Below are positions 10,511-23,381 of a stretch of 64,000 nucleotides of DNA, piece by piece. Each line of letters opens with the position of its first letter. The first letter of the stretch is position 1. The stretch is from the NCBI GenBank assembly GCA_007644065.1, contig VJWN01000002.1:756925-820924 (forward strand). Direction: 5' to 3'. The position numbers and the translations under genes are program-made. Origin of the DNA: Margaritispora aquatica (lineage: Eukaryota > Ascomycota > Leotiomycetes > Helotiales > Discinellaceae). A model generated the notes under the pieces. That model had not been told where the DNA came from and did not search any database. It was given only the letters and a program-made list of their open reading frames with translations.

Positions 10511-13500
10511 AATCTTGGAGTTAAATTGAGGAGTTTCTGTTATATTTGTTCTAGTCCAGTTCGAAAAGGAGTCAAGCTGCTCTGCTCTGCTCTCCTTTCT
10601 GATATTATCTCTATGTCTATATATCTACCTACTACCTACGACCTACTATCTAAGCGTACCTTGTGTAGTATATCAAAGAGAAACAGATAGCATCCAGTGG
10701 ATGTCTTTCCTTGCTAGCTTAGCATAGCAAAGCCATAGTCAGCGGGGATTTATTTACATACCTATTTACATACCTACCTAGCTACGTACCTACCCACCTA
10801 TATATGGGAACCTACCGACGCTAAGGTAGGGTATGTTTGCTATAGCGTACCGGTATTATCTTAGCCATAATTGTTCCAAGTGGGTGCGATGTGTTTGCTG
10901 AGGGCTGTGTTCGATGGCAGTGGCAGTGGTTGTGCTGTGAGCGCGTTGTATGCGGGTATTGCGTGAGGGGATTTGTCGTATGGGGAAGAGGAGGTGGTGG
11001 TGGTGGTGGAAAAGGAGGTGAAGGAGGAGCAGCAATAGGGATCCCGAGGTATAGAGGGGCTGGGCATGGAGGATGATATATAAAGGATGGTACGTTGTGG
11101 GTGATGTATGGACGATAATGATGTATGGAGGAGGAGGAGCAGGAGGATGCGGCTGTGGCAGAGATGAAATCCTACCTACCTCCCAGCTACCTATCGGCTC
11201 CTTTCCTCGATCACGCCTCCTTCTTGAACGGCTTTTCTCGATCTCGACTATCTTTTGTAGGATGTTTTTGACTTGTGGTTGGGTTAGATAGGGATTGGGT
11301 CGGGTATAGGTTGGGTATGGATAGGCGTGAGTTTGGATATGGGTGTGTGGAAATGGGAATGTGAAAATGGGAATGTGGAAATGGGAGTGGGCGTGGGTGT
11401 AGGTGGGTATGAGTATGAGTGTGAGAAGGATTCTAAAGGTGAGATGTTTCTATGTGTATTCGCTTGTTACCTTACTATTATCCATCTACCGCATTGCTAA
11501 GACATGTTGGCCAGGTACACTATCTCACTATCGCACCGAGCTGCATTTTGTTCTCTATTCATTCGAGGGTCGCGGAGTATGGGGTCTGACGCTGCCTTTG
11601 TTATTGTCGACAATTGAAATTGGGAAGAGGGGGGAAGTCTTAAGACATGAATACCGTACTCCAAGTAGGTCGGGAGTGTGGGTATCAGGTTCATAGTCCA
11701 TTATCTAAATCGATACTCAATTCAGTTTCCTCAGGTGAACCTCTCATCCAGGCAAATTGAACTGATGGACTGCTGTTATTGCTATAACTACGACTGATTA
11801 CCAGTGCATATTTTATATGTTATCAAATCAGGAACAGGGGCGCTTCTACTAAAATGTTTGTGTTTATAGCTAGCCGTAATAGACTTCTGCTAACTTATGA
11901 GGCTCAGTTGATTATATAAATGAGGGAGTTCTTGTAGTTAGTCGATCATGCTATGCTGTCCTGTATTTCCTCGCTTGAGTCTGTTTTTCTGGGCATTTGT
12001 ACGACATTAGTCTCAGCCTCAGTCTACAACCTTAGTATAGTTCACTTTCTATATCAAGGATATTCGGCCACTTACCTACTTACTTGCCTACCTCGACTCC
12101 AAATCTTTCCTGTTTCCTACCCCTCATTCCGTACTTCACTTCACTTCACTTCACCTCCTTATCAGCAACTCCACCAACTTGTCACTCTTAGGAAAGCGAG
12201 GTATAAAACAACCATCTTTTCTTTTCCATTTAAGTAGTGCAACAGCCCCTCAATATTCACCCTGGCGATGAAAATGTCGAGAAGTGAGAGGGCATGACCG
12301 AAGTGCAACTCACGGATACGCAAACGTCATTCGAAAACGAGAGCTAGATTCGAGACTTATATTGGTTGGTCATGACAGATTCCTATTTGTTGATCGTGGG
12401 TAATCGTGGAGTTTTTTGATTCAACTAACGGTGGTGGGAGGTAAGTGTTGCTGAGATGACAGGAAGAGTAGCACGGGCGACGTTCTCGTCACGAATACTG
12501 TTGTCAATAATTTGCTATCGTCGACAATTCCTACACAAGATATCTATCAGTTTATACGTCATGTTCATTGAATACTTACGTCCCACACTCTAGCCTTTGC
12601 TTAAATCTTTCCATGAGTAAAATAATTGACTCTGGATCTTACAACATCGTAGGATCACACCACCTTGCGTCGTTGAAGTTTTGCCACCATTTGCACTCTA
12701 GACTTGAACCTTCACAATATCCAACAGTTTAAATGGAAATGAAAACACAGAACAGCACAAGACGAACTCACTTCATTGTGTCCTCTATATACAATCATAT
12801 CGGCACTCGATACTACCAATTACTGCCACCATCAAAAGTCAATTTGCCAATGAACCAGCTCATCCAAGACCAGAAGTTCAACCTTTTGTTTTCAGGGCGT
12901 AAAATAATCCTCCGGAAGTCCCATTTAATCAGATGCACCTTCAGTGATTACAAGAATGATAATTTGCTCGTCACCCACTGGGTGGCGAAATCCTGCAGTT
13001 CTCCCTGATGATGTAGATACGCAGGTCTTTTGAGTAGCAGTCTCGGTGTTTGATCTGAGCCTGGGATTCTTTACATTTGGAACAGATATTGGGCTGCTCT
13101 CTCTGTCACTTCGCTTTTGAGAGACCTCGTTGTCAAACTTGACTTCGAGGCTTCATGGTTGTTAGCAATTAACTCCAACATCTTACCGACGTTTGCTGAA
13201 ATGCTGAACCCCATATGCCATGTTAACCACTAATAATTCACCAAGAACATATTCCATCAAGCATATCGATGTGTTCAAACAACATTATCTAGATGCCGGA
13301 CCATGTTGTACATCTGTTGCATGGCGAATCTTATGAAAACTCCAAGTCGTGAGAAACACCAACTTAAATAGCAGAGTTCTCCACCTATCGAGGAGAAATA
13401 TCATGTGTTCAATAAAATCGAGGTACTGACAAGAAAAGAGAAACTCTTAGAGTAAATACCATACTAGCACTTCCAATGTGAAAAGCTATGTTTTTTTTTC

Positions 13501-13584
13501 CCTCTTCACATCTCGCTTAAGTTCAGCGGCAATTCTCAAGACACTGGAATGAAAACCACCAACGCATCACTACTTTACTTTCAG

Positions 13585-13611
13585 CTCAATCTCAATCTCA
13601 ATCTCAATCTC
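13585..13611. repeat. (CTCAAT)4 microsatellite
   Basis: Perfect hexanucleotide array followed by a partial copy, in non-coding DNA. Confidence 0.85.
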
Positions 13612-13916
13612 CCACGCCCCCGACTACTACATTTCCTTGAAAAAAAAAACCCCCATTTATAAGCCCCTCCCCTAACAGAAAAATGAGCCGTACCAAGAAA
13701 AAGTAGAAGAAATCGATCAATTGGCAAGGGCTCTCCACGGGAAACGGGCAATTTTTCCAATGAGAGCCACTACGAATTAGTTGCTGTGCAAGAATCCACA
13801 AAAAAAGCTGGCAGTGACACGAGAGACCTCCTTGTTTTGTTTTTGCTCTACTGGTGATATTTGACGCTCGATGGAGGAAGCAGTATTGCTGTCATCTAGT
13901 TTGGACATCACTAACT

Positions 13917-13935
13917 TACCTACCTACCTACCTAC
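13917..13935. repeat. (TACC)n microsatellite
   Basis: Short tetranucleotide array. Similar TACC/GGTA tracts recur in several gaps of this window (about 8222-8270, 10620-10800, 36658-36672, 44580-44612). Confidence 0.85.
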
Positions 13936-14433
13936 GACTGTCAACTCCGATCTACCTGAACCTCGCCATCAACGCAACCTCCTCACCACCCAATCAGTTT
14001 ACATCATTTCTCGACCCCTACCACCACCACAAGTAAGCACCCAATTCAACCACCACGCCTCGCACAGCTCAAAACCGCAACAGACGTAGTCAGCCAACTC
14101 GCCCAACCCAAACCAAAGCAAGTCAACCTTGAATTTCGTGACAGAACATACGACATCGAAAATGGAGAGAAGTTTGAGGATGGAGTTATATATACTAGTT
14201 AGTAATGAGGTCGAGGGTGAGTTATAGATTACGGGCAATTTTACCCGGGAAAAGCGAGGCTATGTAGTTCGATTAAGTGCGGTAATTTTGAGGTTCTGAT
14301 TTAGTCACTTCAATATTGCCTCGCTTGAGGAGTCCACAGTTTACCCTTCTTCCATTACTTTGGACGTTCGATTGACAAAGCTCTCGAGATCAGAAAGTAA
14401 CGAAATCGAAATGAGTCAGCTGAGTTTTGTTTA

Positions 14434-14551
14434 GACTCTCCACCGTGATCAACCTGAAAGCGTGGCATAGCACCAGAGTAGTAGAAAACTGCGACTCTCC
14501 ACCGTGATCAACCTGAAAGCGTGGCATAGCACCAGAGTAGTAGAAAACTGT
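14434..14551. repeat. 59-bp direct tandem duplication
   Basis: Two head-to-tail copies of a 59-bp unit starting GACTCTCCACCGTGATC (14434-14492 and 14493-14551). They are identical except for the last base (C versus T). A third copy begins with GACTC and then diverges. The near identity points to a recent duplication. Confidence 0.95.
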
Positions 14552-14877
14552 GACTCAGCGCAGCAATAAGTAAAGTTCAAGAGGACATGCTTTTCATTGA
14601 TTTTTCCGCAGCGCACTGGTATAGATTTCATCCAAACACAAACACAGACACAAAACAAGAGCACGCTCCACCAAAAACAAAGCATCCAGACCACAAACAA
14701 GCACTGGTCTAGAAACAGGACAGGGTATGTATTGATGATGATGATCGATCGTCTGAACTTTTGCTTCTCCACAAGCTGGTAAGAGAAAGGAGGAAAACCT
14801 GGCTTCGAGATATCCCCTCGAAAATAAAATAACCATCGCATGCTTTCTTCCTTCCTTATTTCAATGTGTCTCTCTAA

Positions 14878-14909
14878 CAAATCCTCAAATCCTCAAATCC
14901 TCAAATCCC
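14878..14909. repeat. 8-bp tandem array (AAATCCTC)n
   Basis: About four copies with an 8-bp period, downstream of the LAG1 stop. Confidence 0.85.
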
Positions 14910-15047
14910 TCATATAGCAAGTAGTAGCACGCAAGCACGTCGCGGTCTCGCTCACGCCACAAACGCCCATATGCCGAGCCCAAGCCTTGACCCTCCCAGA
15001 GCCAGAAGACATCTATGTAAATACGATATGACCTTGGAACCTCAAAC

Positions 15048-16650
15048 TCAAACGCCTTTATCACACCCGATCCTTCCCAGCAGCTCTTTGTGATCGCCGC
15101 TGTGACCAGCTAAGCTCACGCCCGTTGCGCTGCTTGCGCTCTTCCTGTATCGATTCTTGCTTGCGTTGCTTGTCCTGCCTCGCAAGTTGATGCTCTCAAC
15201 GCCAACTTCCTCCTCATAAGGTGGAAGCTCGGCTTGCACCTCTTCCTCATCGTCAATGAACACCTCGTTATCGGCCTCGCCTTCATCGTCGCTTCGGATA
15301 TCGTCTGCTTCTCCACCCTTGAGAACTCGAATCGCGACTTTGATGATCATCCAGAACCACATGAGCGTGATGCCTTGTAGGAAAAGAAGCGCGCTAAGGA
15401 AGCCCCACTTAATTTTCTCGTTCCAGCAAACGACGCCTACAGGATTACGAAAGGGGTCGAGAAGATGCGCAAACCGATCTGGTGGTGGAAATGGACCTTC
15501 GATAGAACTGGCTTTCCCACGATAGCAGCCATAGTTTATGATGACCGGAATATCGACGTGGACTGACCAACAGATGGCCAGGTACATGACATGACGAGCT
15601 GCAAACCAGACTGCAATGAAGAGTCCGAAGAGACAGTCTGTAATGGTGGTGTATCCGAGATACTTAAGACACTTTGCAACCTGCCGCTTTGTTAGTACTG
15701 GTAGGTCATAGTTTAGGTGATTAGACTTACAGGCAAAACAATATCCACCACATCCATCATACATAGAATGAGATTGGAAACTTTGGTTTGGTGGTACCCA
15801 TATGCGGTGAAGATCAAAGTGGTCGTAACAATGTGATGCGTGAACATTTGCCAATGATCCTTTCTCCTCGCCTCAATATTGATAACCAAAATTTGCTGAA
15901 GCCAAAAAGCATACTGAGCGAGTGTATACCATTTCAATAGTCCATCAATCTCACGACTTGGCCAATTGGTCCACAATCCCTTGAGATTGAACCAGTATTC
16001 GGAGTGCATTAGGATATACTGCAAAGGTCAGTACTTCTCCTCAATCCAAACCCAGGCCAAACTTACCATTCCCAGAGGCCAAAATACGGTATAAAACACC
16101 AAAAGCCAAGCCTGCTCAGCGAATCTGGTGATGTCTCTTGCAGTCTTTACACCTCCCTTTTTAGCAAGTGGCATTAAAATGTAATCCATGACAGCTGCGC
16201 GCAACCCAGTGAACACAACAATCCAAAATGAGACCATCCAAGCATCATTCCAGCCCGCGCAGTATAGTCCCGTATCTTCATTGTAGTACGAAAGTTGGTA
16301 GAACTTGCGAGTATGTCTGCGAGCTCGGGGGAAGCACAAATGTGTGAGGGCGAGAAGCACAAGTAGGTTGAGAGAAAGCCCTAAGCTTCTGGTCAGTGTG
16401 CGATTCCATTTGCGACAATCAGAAACATACCAATCTGGTGCTTAACGATCATGTTGCAGAAGAGCTCCAAAATCCCCTCGTCTTTCTTCTTGGCCTTCCT
16501 TTTCAGAGTCCGCATCGTTGAATACTCCTGCAGATGATCCTCTTCAAATAGTTCCTCAATATCCATAGCATTTTGCCCATTTTGCTTTGCCCATTGCTGA
16601 GGCTCACTCTTCTCATCCATCAACTCAACATTCTCTGAGGGGTCGCCCAT
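15048..16650 (-). CDS. lag1: ceramide synthase / sphingosine N-acyltransferase (Lag1/Lac1)
   Basis: This ER membrane enzyme acylates sphingoid bases with long-chain acyl-CoA to make ceramide. Four exons (16650-16431, 16380-16067, 16018-15731, 15680-15048) give 484 residues in a continuous frame, the usual fungal size. The TRAM-LAG-CLN8 (TLC) domain carries the Lag1 motif with its essential histidine pair: RRKDHWQMFTHHIVTTTLIF, then MMDVVDIVLPVAKCLKYLG across a splice junction. Several hydrophobic segments flank it, for example VLLALTHLCF and AWMVSFWIVVFTGLRA. The C-terminal tail is acidic (SDDEGEADNEVFIDDEEE) and ends Ser/Arg-rich, fitting the phosphorylated tails known in Lag1/Lac1. It lies downstream of the BI-1-like gene on the same strand, with about 950 bp between them. 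Confidence 0.96.
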
Positions 16651-17607
16651 GGTGTCTTCCTTACTTCACGAAATGTTGAGGAGGGGAGGTATGCGAACGG
16701 CTTTCGACAACGAAAGCGAGTGGACAACAAGCCAATTGAGGATCGGGAAAGTTCCCAATTGTCGACAATGGATCTTTTAATCTATTTCGATCATGAAATC
16801 TGCAGAATAGGGGCCGCAGGAGAGATTGAGGTGATTGTCGAGGGGATCTGTTCGCCTTTCTTCTTCGAGCAAAGCGGTGTGCAGTGTTGCAGGTGTGCTG
16901 AACCTCGCAGCCTTTTTTTGTCTTTTTTGGGGGGGAAGAATTCTAGCCTATCGAGTTGAGGATGGCCTGATGCTTGTGGGAAATGGAATTACCACATGAG
17001 ACTCTCAACTTGGACCAATCGAAGCGGAATAGAATAAAATGGAAATAATTGAGAGACAATTGGGCGGCTTGATATTTTCTTTATATAGTTTTGAGGATTC
17101 ACCTTGACGAACGACAGTGACCCTTGCTTGCCCCAAGCAAACTTTCCATTGAGCCCCTGATAATAGGTACAGTATGTACTGGAAGGCTGGTCTGGTACCT
17201 TAAACTACCCTAAAGCTCGAGCCAGCAATTGATCTGAGTCGCCAAGCCCGAGTGTGCTAAAGGAAGCAGCCGGTGCAGCAAGAGACTTGACCGGCCGGCT
17301 GGCATTTGACTGGCTGAGGACACATAAAAACGAGATATGTGGTAAATGACTTATTACAAGCATTTATTATAACAAGGCATGCGGAAGGCTGTGTATTCCG
17401 GAATAATCAAATTCATAATAAAATACAATCTTTAATTTTCCACTGCACAAGCAAAGAGACTATTAATGACAGCCGTGGATTCTTCCTGTCTTCCTATGCT
17501 TCAATTCCTTCAACATACGTGTTGACTTTCCCTGTTGCTACCACCTTAACGCCTTTGACGAAATCGACAAGAATGAACCATTCATGAGCACAGACTGATG
17601 ACAACGC
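16651..17607. promoter_or_regulatory. LAG1 upstream region and BI-1 3' side
   Basis: The 957 bp between two same-strand genes hold no recognisable gene. The part next to 16651 should be the LAG1 promoter; the part next to 17607 should be the 3' UTR of the Bax-inhibitor-like gene. Confidence 0.4.
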
Positions 17608-18611
17608 TTAGTTGTTTTGCTGGTTGTTGAGAATGCGGAGAATCATCAAGAACAGGTTGATGATATCAAGGTAAAGGCTAATGGCGGCTGCGATTTCCTC
17701 CTCGACGTGGTAGTGCTTCATGATCAACTGTGTGTCAACCAAGATATAGACTGAGAATATTAATGCTCCAGCTCCAGAGTAGACGAGCTCGGTAGTACTG
17801 CTCTGTGGGAAGAAAGCAGCGACGAAGCCGAACATAATCAAAAACCAGAGTGATCCAAGGAGGTAGGGCATCCATGAAGTAAAGTCATACTTGGTTTGGC
17901 AGGCGAATAGGGTGAGTGCAATGAAAAGACCAGCAGTCAAAACCACCGCTTGTAGGACGATTCTAGACTGGTAGAACGACACAATGACCGACACAGAGTA
18001 TGCTTCAAATCCAGTGAAGCCTGCAAGGAACAAGAGATTCATAGGATAGGATTTGCGCTTCCAATAGGTGAGAATCATGAAACCGATTGCGCCAAAGAGC
18101 TAATTATGGTTAGCAAGCTATTTTCCGATTTTCCATTACAAGTACTGACCGAACCCCACATCATCCACTGGTTTGACTGGATCCAGTTCTTGTAGGACTC
18201 GTTGAAGAAAGAAAACGAAGCCATCACAGCGGTGGAGATGAGTTGAACAGATCTATGTAGTGTTAGCATGCGCCAAACAATTCTTCCACACCCAGGGTCC
18301 ACTTACAAGATGGCGTAAACCTTTCTAATAAAGGCCATCCGAATTTCAATTGTACCCTCGGAGACATTGCCACCAAACTATCGACCCATCAGTATTCCTC
18401 TCTACTTCAATGATCTATCTCCTCAGAGTCCGCAACGCACCTTGAAGTCGTCAGGAATGTTGTCTTCACTACTCCTCGCAAGTCCTCCCAAAAGTGCAGC
18501 CTGGTCTGTAGATGCAGTTGGCTCATTGTCAGCATACGCCGGCGGTGCTTGCGAATAACCGTCGAACGAATCGCGCTGCGGTGCAGGCGTGTATTTCGTA
18601 GTTCCAGACAT
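17608..18611 (-). CDS. Bax inhibitor 1 / lifeguard family protein (Bxi1-like)
   Basis: A multi-spanning membrane protein of the TMBIM family; yeast Bxi1 acts in ER/vacuole stress and cell death control. Four exons give about 278 residues. The cytosolic N-terminus is Pro/Ser-rich (SQAPPAYADNEP). The core starts at EIRMAFIRKVYAILSVQLIS, the typical entry helix of the family. Seven hydrophobic segments follow, including WMPYLLGSLWFLIMFGFVAA. The C-terminal end contains LVDTQLIMKHYHVEEEIAAA and LYLDIINLFLMILRIL, matching the conserved acidic pair thought to form the Ca2+/pH-sensing site. The start at 18611 precedes the only continuous frame. All introns have GT-AG ends. Confidence 0.93.
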
Positions 18612-19627
18612 ATTGACGATTTACTGTCGGTACGTAAATGTTTGCAGTCGTTGGAATGATGAAACTGGTTGAGAGTTGGAGGCAACTAGTCAAGGTTGAT
18701 TTCTACTGGGGCGATGGCGATGATGTATGCGCATGATGGCGGGAGCTAGACCCTGTTTGAATGCGGGGCGTAAAGCCGATGACCACTTGCATTTCAACGA
18801 CGAAGAATCTCGAATGATCTTTGAACGTGCAGATGGCAAGCTCGTGACTTTATGGAAGCTTATTTATCGATCTAGTGTTAATGTTGAGCAGTTTTATTAT
18901 ATCTTTTTTTTTTTTTTTTTTTGGTTTAATATTATTTTCAAGGAGATGCTCGATAGGCAAATGCATCAGTGGAATGCTCATGCTTATTGCTGCTCTATTT
19001 TCATTGAAGTCCTAGAATGGAGTAGAGGTACTGGTAACAGTAGAATAATGATTGGCGTTCCAGCACCATCAGATATATGCTGAATGTGAAGCCATAATCC
19101 AGTTTACAAACCATTTCCGAGCTGCGTGTCTAGTTATCACGATTATAAGCTGCTACTCACCAATCAACTGATGAATGATGCCCCAATTTGTACACTAACT
19201 CTGATAGGAGTTCAGCCTCAAGAACCGAAAGGACTTCCACATTGCTTTTCTCAATCAAATCTCGATCATGACCATTAGGGACTAGGAGGACATGTAAACA
19301 AGTTCAAATTCGCTCGATTATAACCACAAAGAAGATAAAAAGCTCGAAGCTATCACAGCACTCCAACACGCCCCTTTCATAAGTAAGGATGGTGAAAGCA
19401 AAATATTTCAGCTGCGCATTAGAAGGTGATAAGAAAACATGTGATTAGCTTTTCAGAGCCAAACAGACCTTGCAATGCCGTCAACGACCCGCAAAAAGAA
19501 AACCCCCAGCTCCAATAATCCTTCCCATCAACTTGTCGTGTTGCATTGAGCCCCTGCAAGTGAGTTGTATCTCTGCATTTCATGCTCTCACACTGCTTGA
19601 TCTCTTCGATTGAGCTTTGGAGAATCT
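18612..19627. other. intergenic between BI-1-like gene and septin
   Basis: About 1 kb between two minus-strand genes. It includes a 19-nt poly-T run (18904-18922) and AT-rich DNA. No credible gene was seen. It should hold the promoter of the left gene and the 3' UTR of the septin gene. Confidence 0.5.
18904..18922. repeat. poly-T run (19 nt)
   Basis: Uninterrupted homopolymer in an intergenic region. Confidence 0.95.
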
Positions 19628-21183
19628 CTATGTCTCTGACTCGTGACCACCACCATTTTGCGCTTCCAGGTGTGCGCTCTGCTCTCGGTGCATCCTGGCT
19701 TCGATCTCCTTCAACTGACTCTCACGAGCCAACAACTCCTGTCTCTTCTCGTTGATCTCTCTCTGAACCTTAACCTCGATTTCTCTGAGCTTCTCCTCTT
19801 CTCGTCTGAGCTGCTCTTCCTTCAGGCGGACAGATTGGGAGGCCAGATCCTCAGGGTTCATTGACGAGTCACTATAAGATTGTAATATTAGCATAAGACA
19901 GAATCCTAAGTGGAAGAGCTACTTACGCTCCTGCACCGCCCTCAACGCTCTTGCTAAGTTTCTCGGTACGGTAGTTCTCATACAAGAAATCATGGGTGAT
20001 TTCCTTCAGATCTGCTAAATGGCTGTGCAACAGTGCGCTTCGGATGGCGAGAAAGTCGGAGTGCCTTGGGTTGTCGACCTCCACAACTCCCCATGGATAC
20101 TGTCTTGCGCGGACTTTGCGACCACCGATCTCAACAACTTCTTCGGAACCAACAATTGCGAATGGCATCAGTCCGCGGAGCTCAGCGTTCTCCTCCACGG
20201 TGTCCTCATCATCTTCCTCGATATCATATGGGAAGTTGTAGACTGGAATTCTGTAATGTTCGATATCCTCCATGACAAGCTTTTTGGACTCAGCAAGCTC
20301 TGCTGGGGTCAGGGAATCGGCCTTGCCAATGACTGGGATGACATTGACACGGGGTGAGAGACGCTTCATAAGCTCAATATCGAGCTCGCGGAGACTGCGT
20401 CTTGGTTAGCGTGAGCTAAAATGTCATTGTTCCCTCGAAACATACCCGTGTCCAGTAGGTGTGATAAAGTAGAGGAGAGCATGAACACGATTGTCGCGGA
20501 AACGTGGGTTACGCTTGATACGGGACTCCTCAGCGAGAATGTCATCGTACTGTCGCTCAAGATAGCCAACAATTTCACCAAAACTTCACAATGTCAGCGT
20601 CCTCTAAATATGCGGAGTGTCGTTTGTCCTACCTTGCCTCATTGTCAATCTGATCTCCAAAACCTGGCGTGTCGACGATTGTGAGAGAGATGCGAGTTCC
20701 CTCCTCATCCAATTCCAGTTCTGTTCTATACTTAGCATCGCAGGACCTTGAAAGGCGTTTTTATAGTCCGTACCAACGGTGATGGGCTTTATTCTCACAC
20801 CCTCCTCAAGATGAGCATTTGTCGCATCATCAGCATCCTTTCCTGATAGTACTTTCTTCCCGCAAAGCGTGTTGACAAACGTAGTCCGACCTGGAGCTCG
20901 GGTCAACTGCGATCATAACAGCCAACATGATATTGTCCCACGTACCTGTACCCGAAGCACCACAAACCATTAAGCAGAACTGGATACCCTTCTTGACATT
21001 CTTCTTTCTGCGGATCTTAATCTGTGAAAACCCTATAGTCAGTATCGGCACAGTGATATGTCGATTTCAGGAGTGCAAACCCCAGCGTGGTACTACCAGG
21101 CAACGCTGTGGTCAGAAAGTCCATAAGGGGTTGACGAACACGTCTGGAAGGAAGTAACATACTGCGCTCAAAGGAGAAGACAT
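19628..21183 (-). CDS. cdc11: septin, Cdc11 type (AspA in Aspergillus)
   Basis: A GTP-binding cytoskeletal protein that assembles with other septins into filaments and rings at septa and hyphal tips. The first exon is seven codons (21183-21163). A 141-nt intron (21162-21022) then joins to IKIRRKKNVKKGIQF, the polybasic region just before the GTPase domain. The P-loop reads GASGTGRTTF, with Arg before Thr as in Cdc11 rather than the Lys of most septins. G3 is DTPGFGD and G4 lies in PVIGKADSLTPAE. The septin unique element includes RQYPWGVVEVDNPRHSDF. The C-terminus is a coiled coil rich in Glu/Arg (LKEEQLRREEEKLREIEVKV), ending GGGHESET. Length is about 385 residues, in the Cdc11 range. The Arg in the P-loop agrees with Cdc11 being a weak or non-hydrolysing GTPase. 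Confidence 0.93.
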
Positions 21184-22011
21184 GATGGAGGTTTTCTGTG
21201 ACGTGAAATCGGAACCTCGAGATATTCCAATGCGCTACTATCAGTGATTGGAGTGAGAGTGGTATAATCAAAGGATTGTTCGTCGTGTGAGGTCGCAAAA
21301 GTTGAGGTGAAGGTCGACGACTCTCTTCTTCAGGGGAAACTCCAAATTGTTTTGGCGAGGCGATCCAGCATGGGGTATAGGCTAGGCTCAATTGGGAATC
21401 AAAGTAACTGCAATTTGGGCACGAGGCTGCGAGACACCTCACGGGTTTGTGTTTTAATGGTTCAGGTCAATCTTTAGCATTTATCTTCACTTTTTGTCTT
21501 GAATTCTTTTTTTCAAATCTCAGAACAGTCTTATGAACTATTTGCATAATCTCATGTACCATTCTACACAGATATCCGGTCACTCTTGCGATCAGATTAT
21601 CGGTGTTCAACACTAACCTCTATACCCTAAGGTGATGCTCATATCAATGTGTTATCTGACAGGGGAATTTTAAAGGGATCCATACCATACCATACCATAC
21701 CATACCATACCTTTCCCTATTCAAGCACAGGCCATTCTGCTGGTGAGGAACCACGCTAATCCTACCTATCTGCCGGACCCTTACCTATCTTACTCAAGAC
21801 CAACCTGAAAAGCACAAGTTGTGGCTTTCGCACCTCATACTAGGTATCTTAGCCAGCAGTCCAGCTCATACACTACACAAACTTCCCGAGTTGGCTGGGT
21901 ACAACATGAAAATATTCATATAAGAACATCTCACAATATCTCACGTGAAATCTTACCACAACCTGGGACAGCAAATTTGCTTGTGCACATCAACGCAAAT
22001 AGATCATCAAT
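21184..22011. promoter_or_regulatory. divergent intergenic region, septin / Hsv2
   Basis: The 828 bp carry the promoters of two divergent genes. A (CATAC)n array lies at 21681-21711. No ORF was supported. Confidence 0.45.
21681..21711. repeat. (CATAC)6 microsatellite
   Basis: Perfect pentanucleotide array in the septin/Hsv2 divergent promoter region. Confidence 0.9.
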
Positions 22012-23381
22012 ATGAATACCAGACCAGCAATCGAAACCTCCAACAATCCTGTAGCCTTGTCAGCCTCCTTCAATCAAGATGCCACTTGCTTCGCTGTCGG
22101 GCTTGATACTGGATATTGCAGTGAGTTCTCACAATCACATACAATTGCAAAGTACTGAAGGATTTAGTTTTCAGTTCAGAGCCATGCCAGCTCCGGATGT
22201 CTCGAGGTAAGCTTTTGTGGTGATTGACTTGTCCGATACTAAGTCAACGTAGATTTTAATGCCGGAGTTGGGGCAGTCGAGATGCTAGGCAAAACAAATT
22301 ATATAGCCCTCATCGGAGGTGGGAAGCAGCCTAAGTTCCCTCAGAATAAAGTCAGCAGTCATCCATGTATCTCTCATATCATATAACTGACGCATTAAGG
22401 TCATTATTTGGGATGATTCCAAGCAAAGAGTCGCCATGCAGATACCGGTTCTCACGACCGTCCGTGGTGTAAGGCTGTCTAGAACACATGTGGTTGTCGC
22501 TTTACAGCACAGTATCCGAGTATATAAATTCGTGAGCCCGCCTGAACTCTGGGCAGTATTCGAAACTGCCGACAATCCTTCAGGATTGTGCTGCCTTACC
22601 CCCAAAACGGTAGCTTTTCCAGGACGAACTTTAGGACAGGTTCAGATCGTTGAGTTATCTACTGGGAACGTGAGCATAATTCCAGCCCATAGTTCTGCGT
22701 TGCGGGCCATTGATATCAGTCTTGATGGCGAGGTTCTGGCCACAGCAAGTGAAACAGTAAGTATTTATATTGAATCATGTTAGCAATATTTACTCTAATC
22801 ATATGTAGGGTACTCTTGTGAGAGTCTTCGCTACAAGCAATTGTGCTCGTATCGCAGAGCTTAGGCGTGGTGTTGACCCTGCAACAATATTTTCATTAGC
22901 TATCTCCCCTTCAGGTCAAATGCTTGCAGTCACATCTGATAAATCCACACTACACATATTTGACCTGCCGCATCCATCAAAACCAGCACTTCCTGAAGCT
23001 GCGAGAGGTCACCGAAGGTTAACTTCAATGGGTAGTGGAACAGGAAGTCCCGTGGGTGATGGCGAGTCAAGTCAAAGTCAAAAATGGGGCATTCTTGGAC
23101 GTTTACCATTACTTCCCAGGCTTTTTTCAGATGTCTATTCTTTCGCTTCAGTTCACTTCGAGATGGGTGATGAATTGCTATATGGGGCATCGACACCACT
23201 GAACAGCGAAGCAGCATTCCGTCCTCCCAAAGGCATCATTGGGTGGACAAATGATCAGACTATCATAGTCATCGGAGCTGGACGTGATGGGAGATGGGAG
23301 AAATTCATAATTGCGGAAGGTGGGGATGGTAGGCGATACTGCATCAGAGATGGCTGGAAACGGTATCTGGGTGTCAATTAG
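22012..23381 (+). CDS. hsv2: PROPPIN, SVP1-like protein 2 (Hsv2; Atg18/WIPI family)
   Basis: A seven-bladed beta-propeller that binds PI3P and PI(3,5)P2 and takes part in micronucleophagy/autophagy membranes. Five to six exons give about 395 residues. The start reads NPVALSASFNQDATCFAVGL, typical of blade 1. Then come YIALIGGGKQPKFPQNKVII, ISLDGEVLATASETGTLVRV and the phosphoinositide-binding motif ELRRGVDPATIFSLAISPSG. The key motif is LRRG (22860-22871) instead of the FRRG of Atg18; both arginines are kept. The last blade ends in GWKRYLGVN. A Ser/Gly-rich loop (TSMGSGTGSPVGDGESS) corresponds to the long membrane-inserting loop of blade 6. Hsv2 is favoured over Atg18 because of the short length and the C-terminus; Atg21 is the alternative. 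Confidence 0.9.

Larger units (their letters stand above)
10078..15047. other. 5-kb gene-free region between SHO1 and LAG1
   Basis: No ORF here has recognisable domains or credible splicing. The region holds the SHO1 3' side, many simple repeats (GTAT, TACC, GGA and TGGGAATG-like tracts), a 59-bp tandem duplication at 14434-14551 and the LAG1 3' side. A missed short species-specific gene or long non-coding RNA cannot be excluded. Confidence 0.5.

Noticed and set aside
10861..11067. 68-residue Ser/Thr-rich minus-strand ORF
   Set aside because: Produced by a GGT/GGA-rich low-complexity tract; no supporting features.
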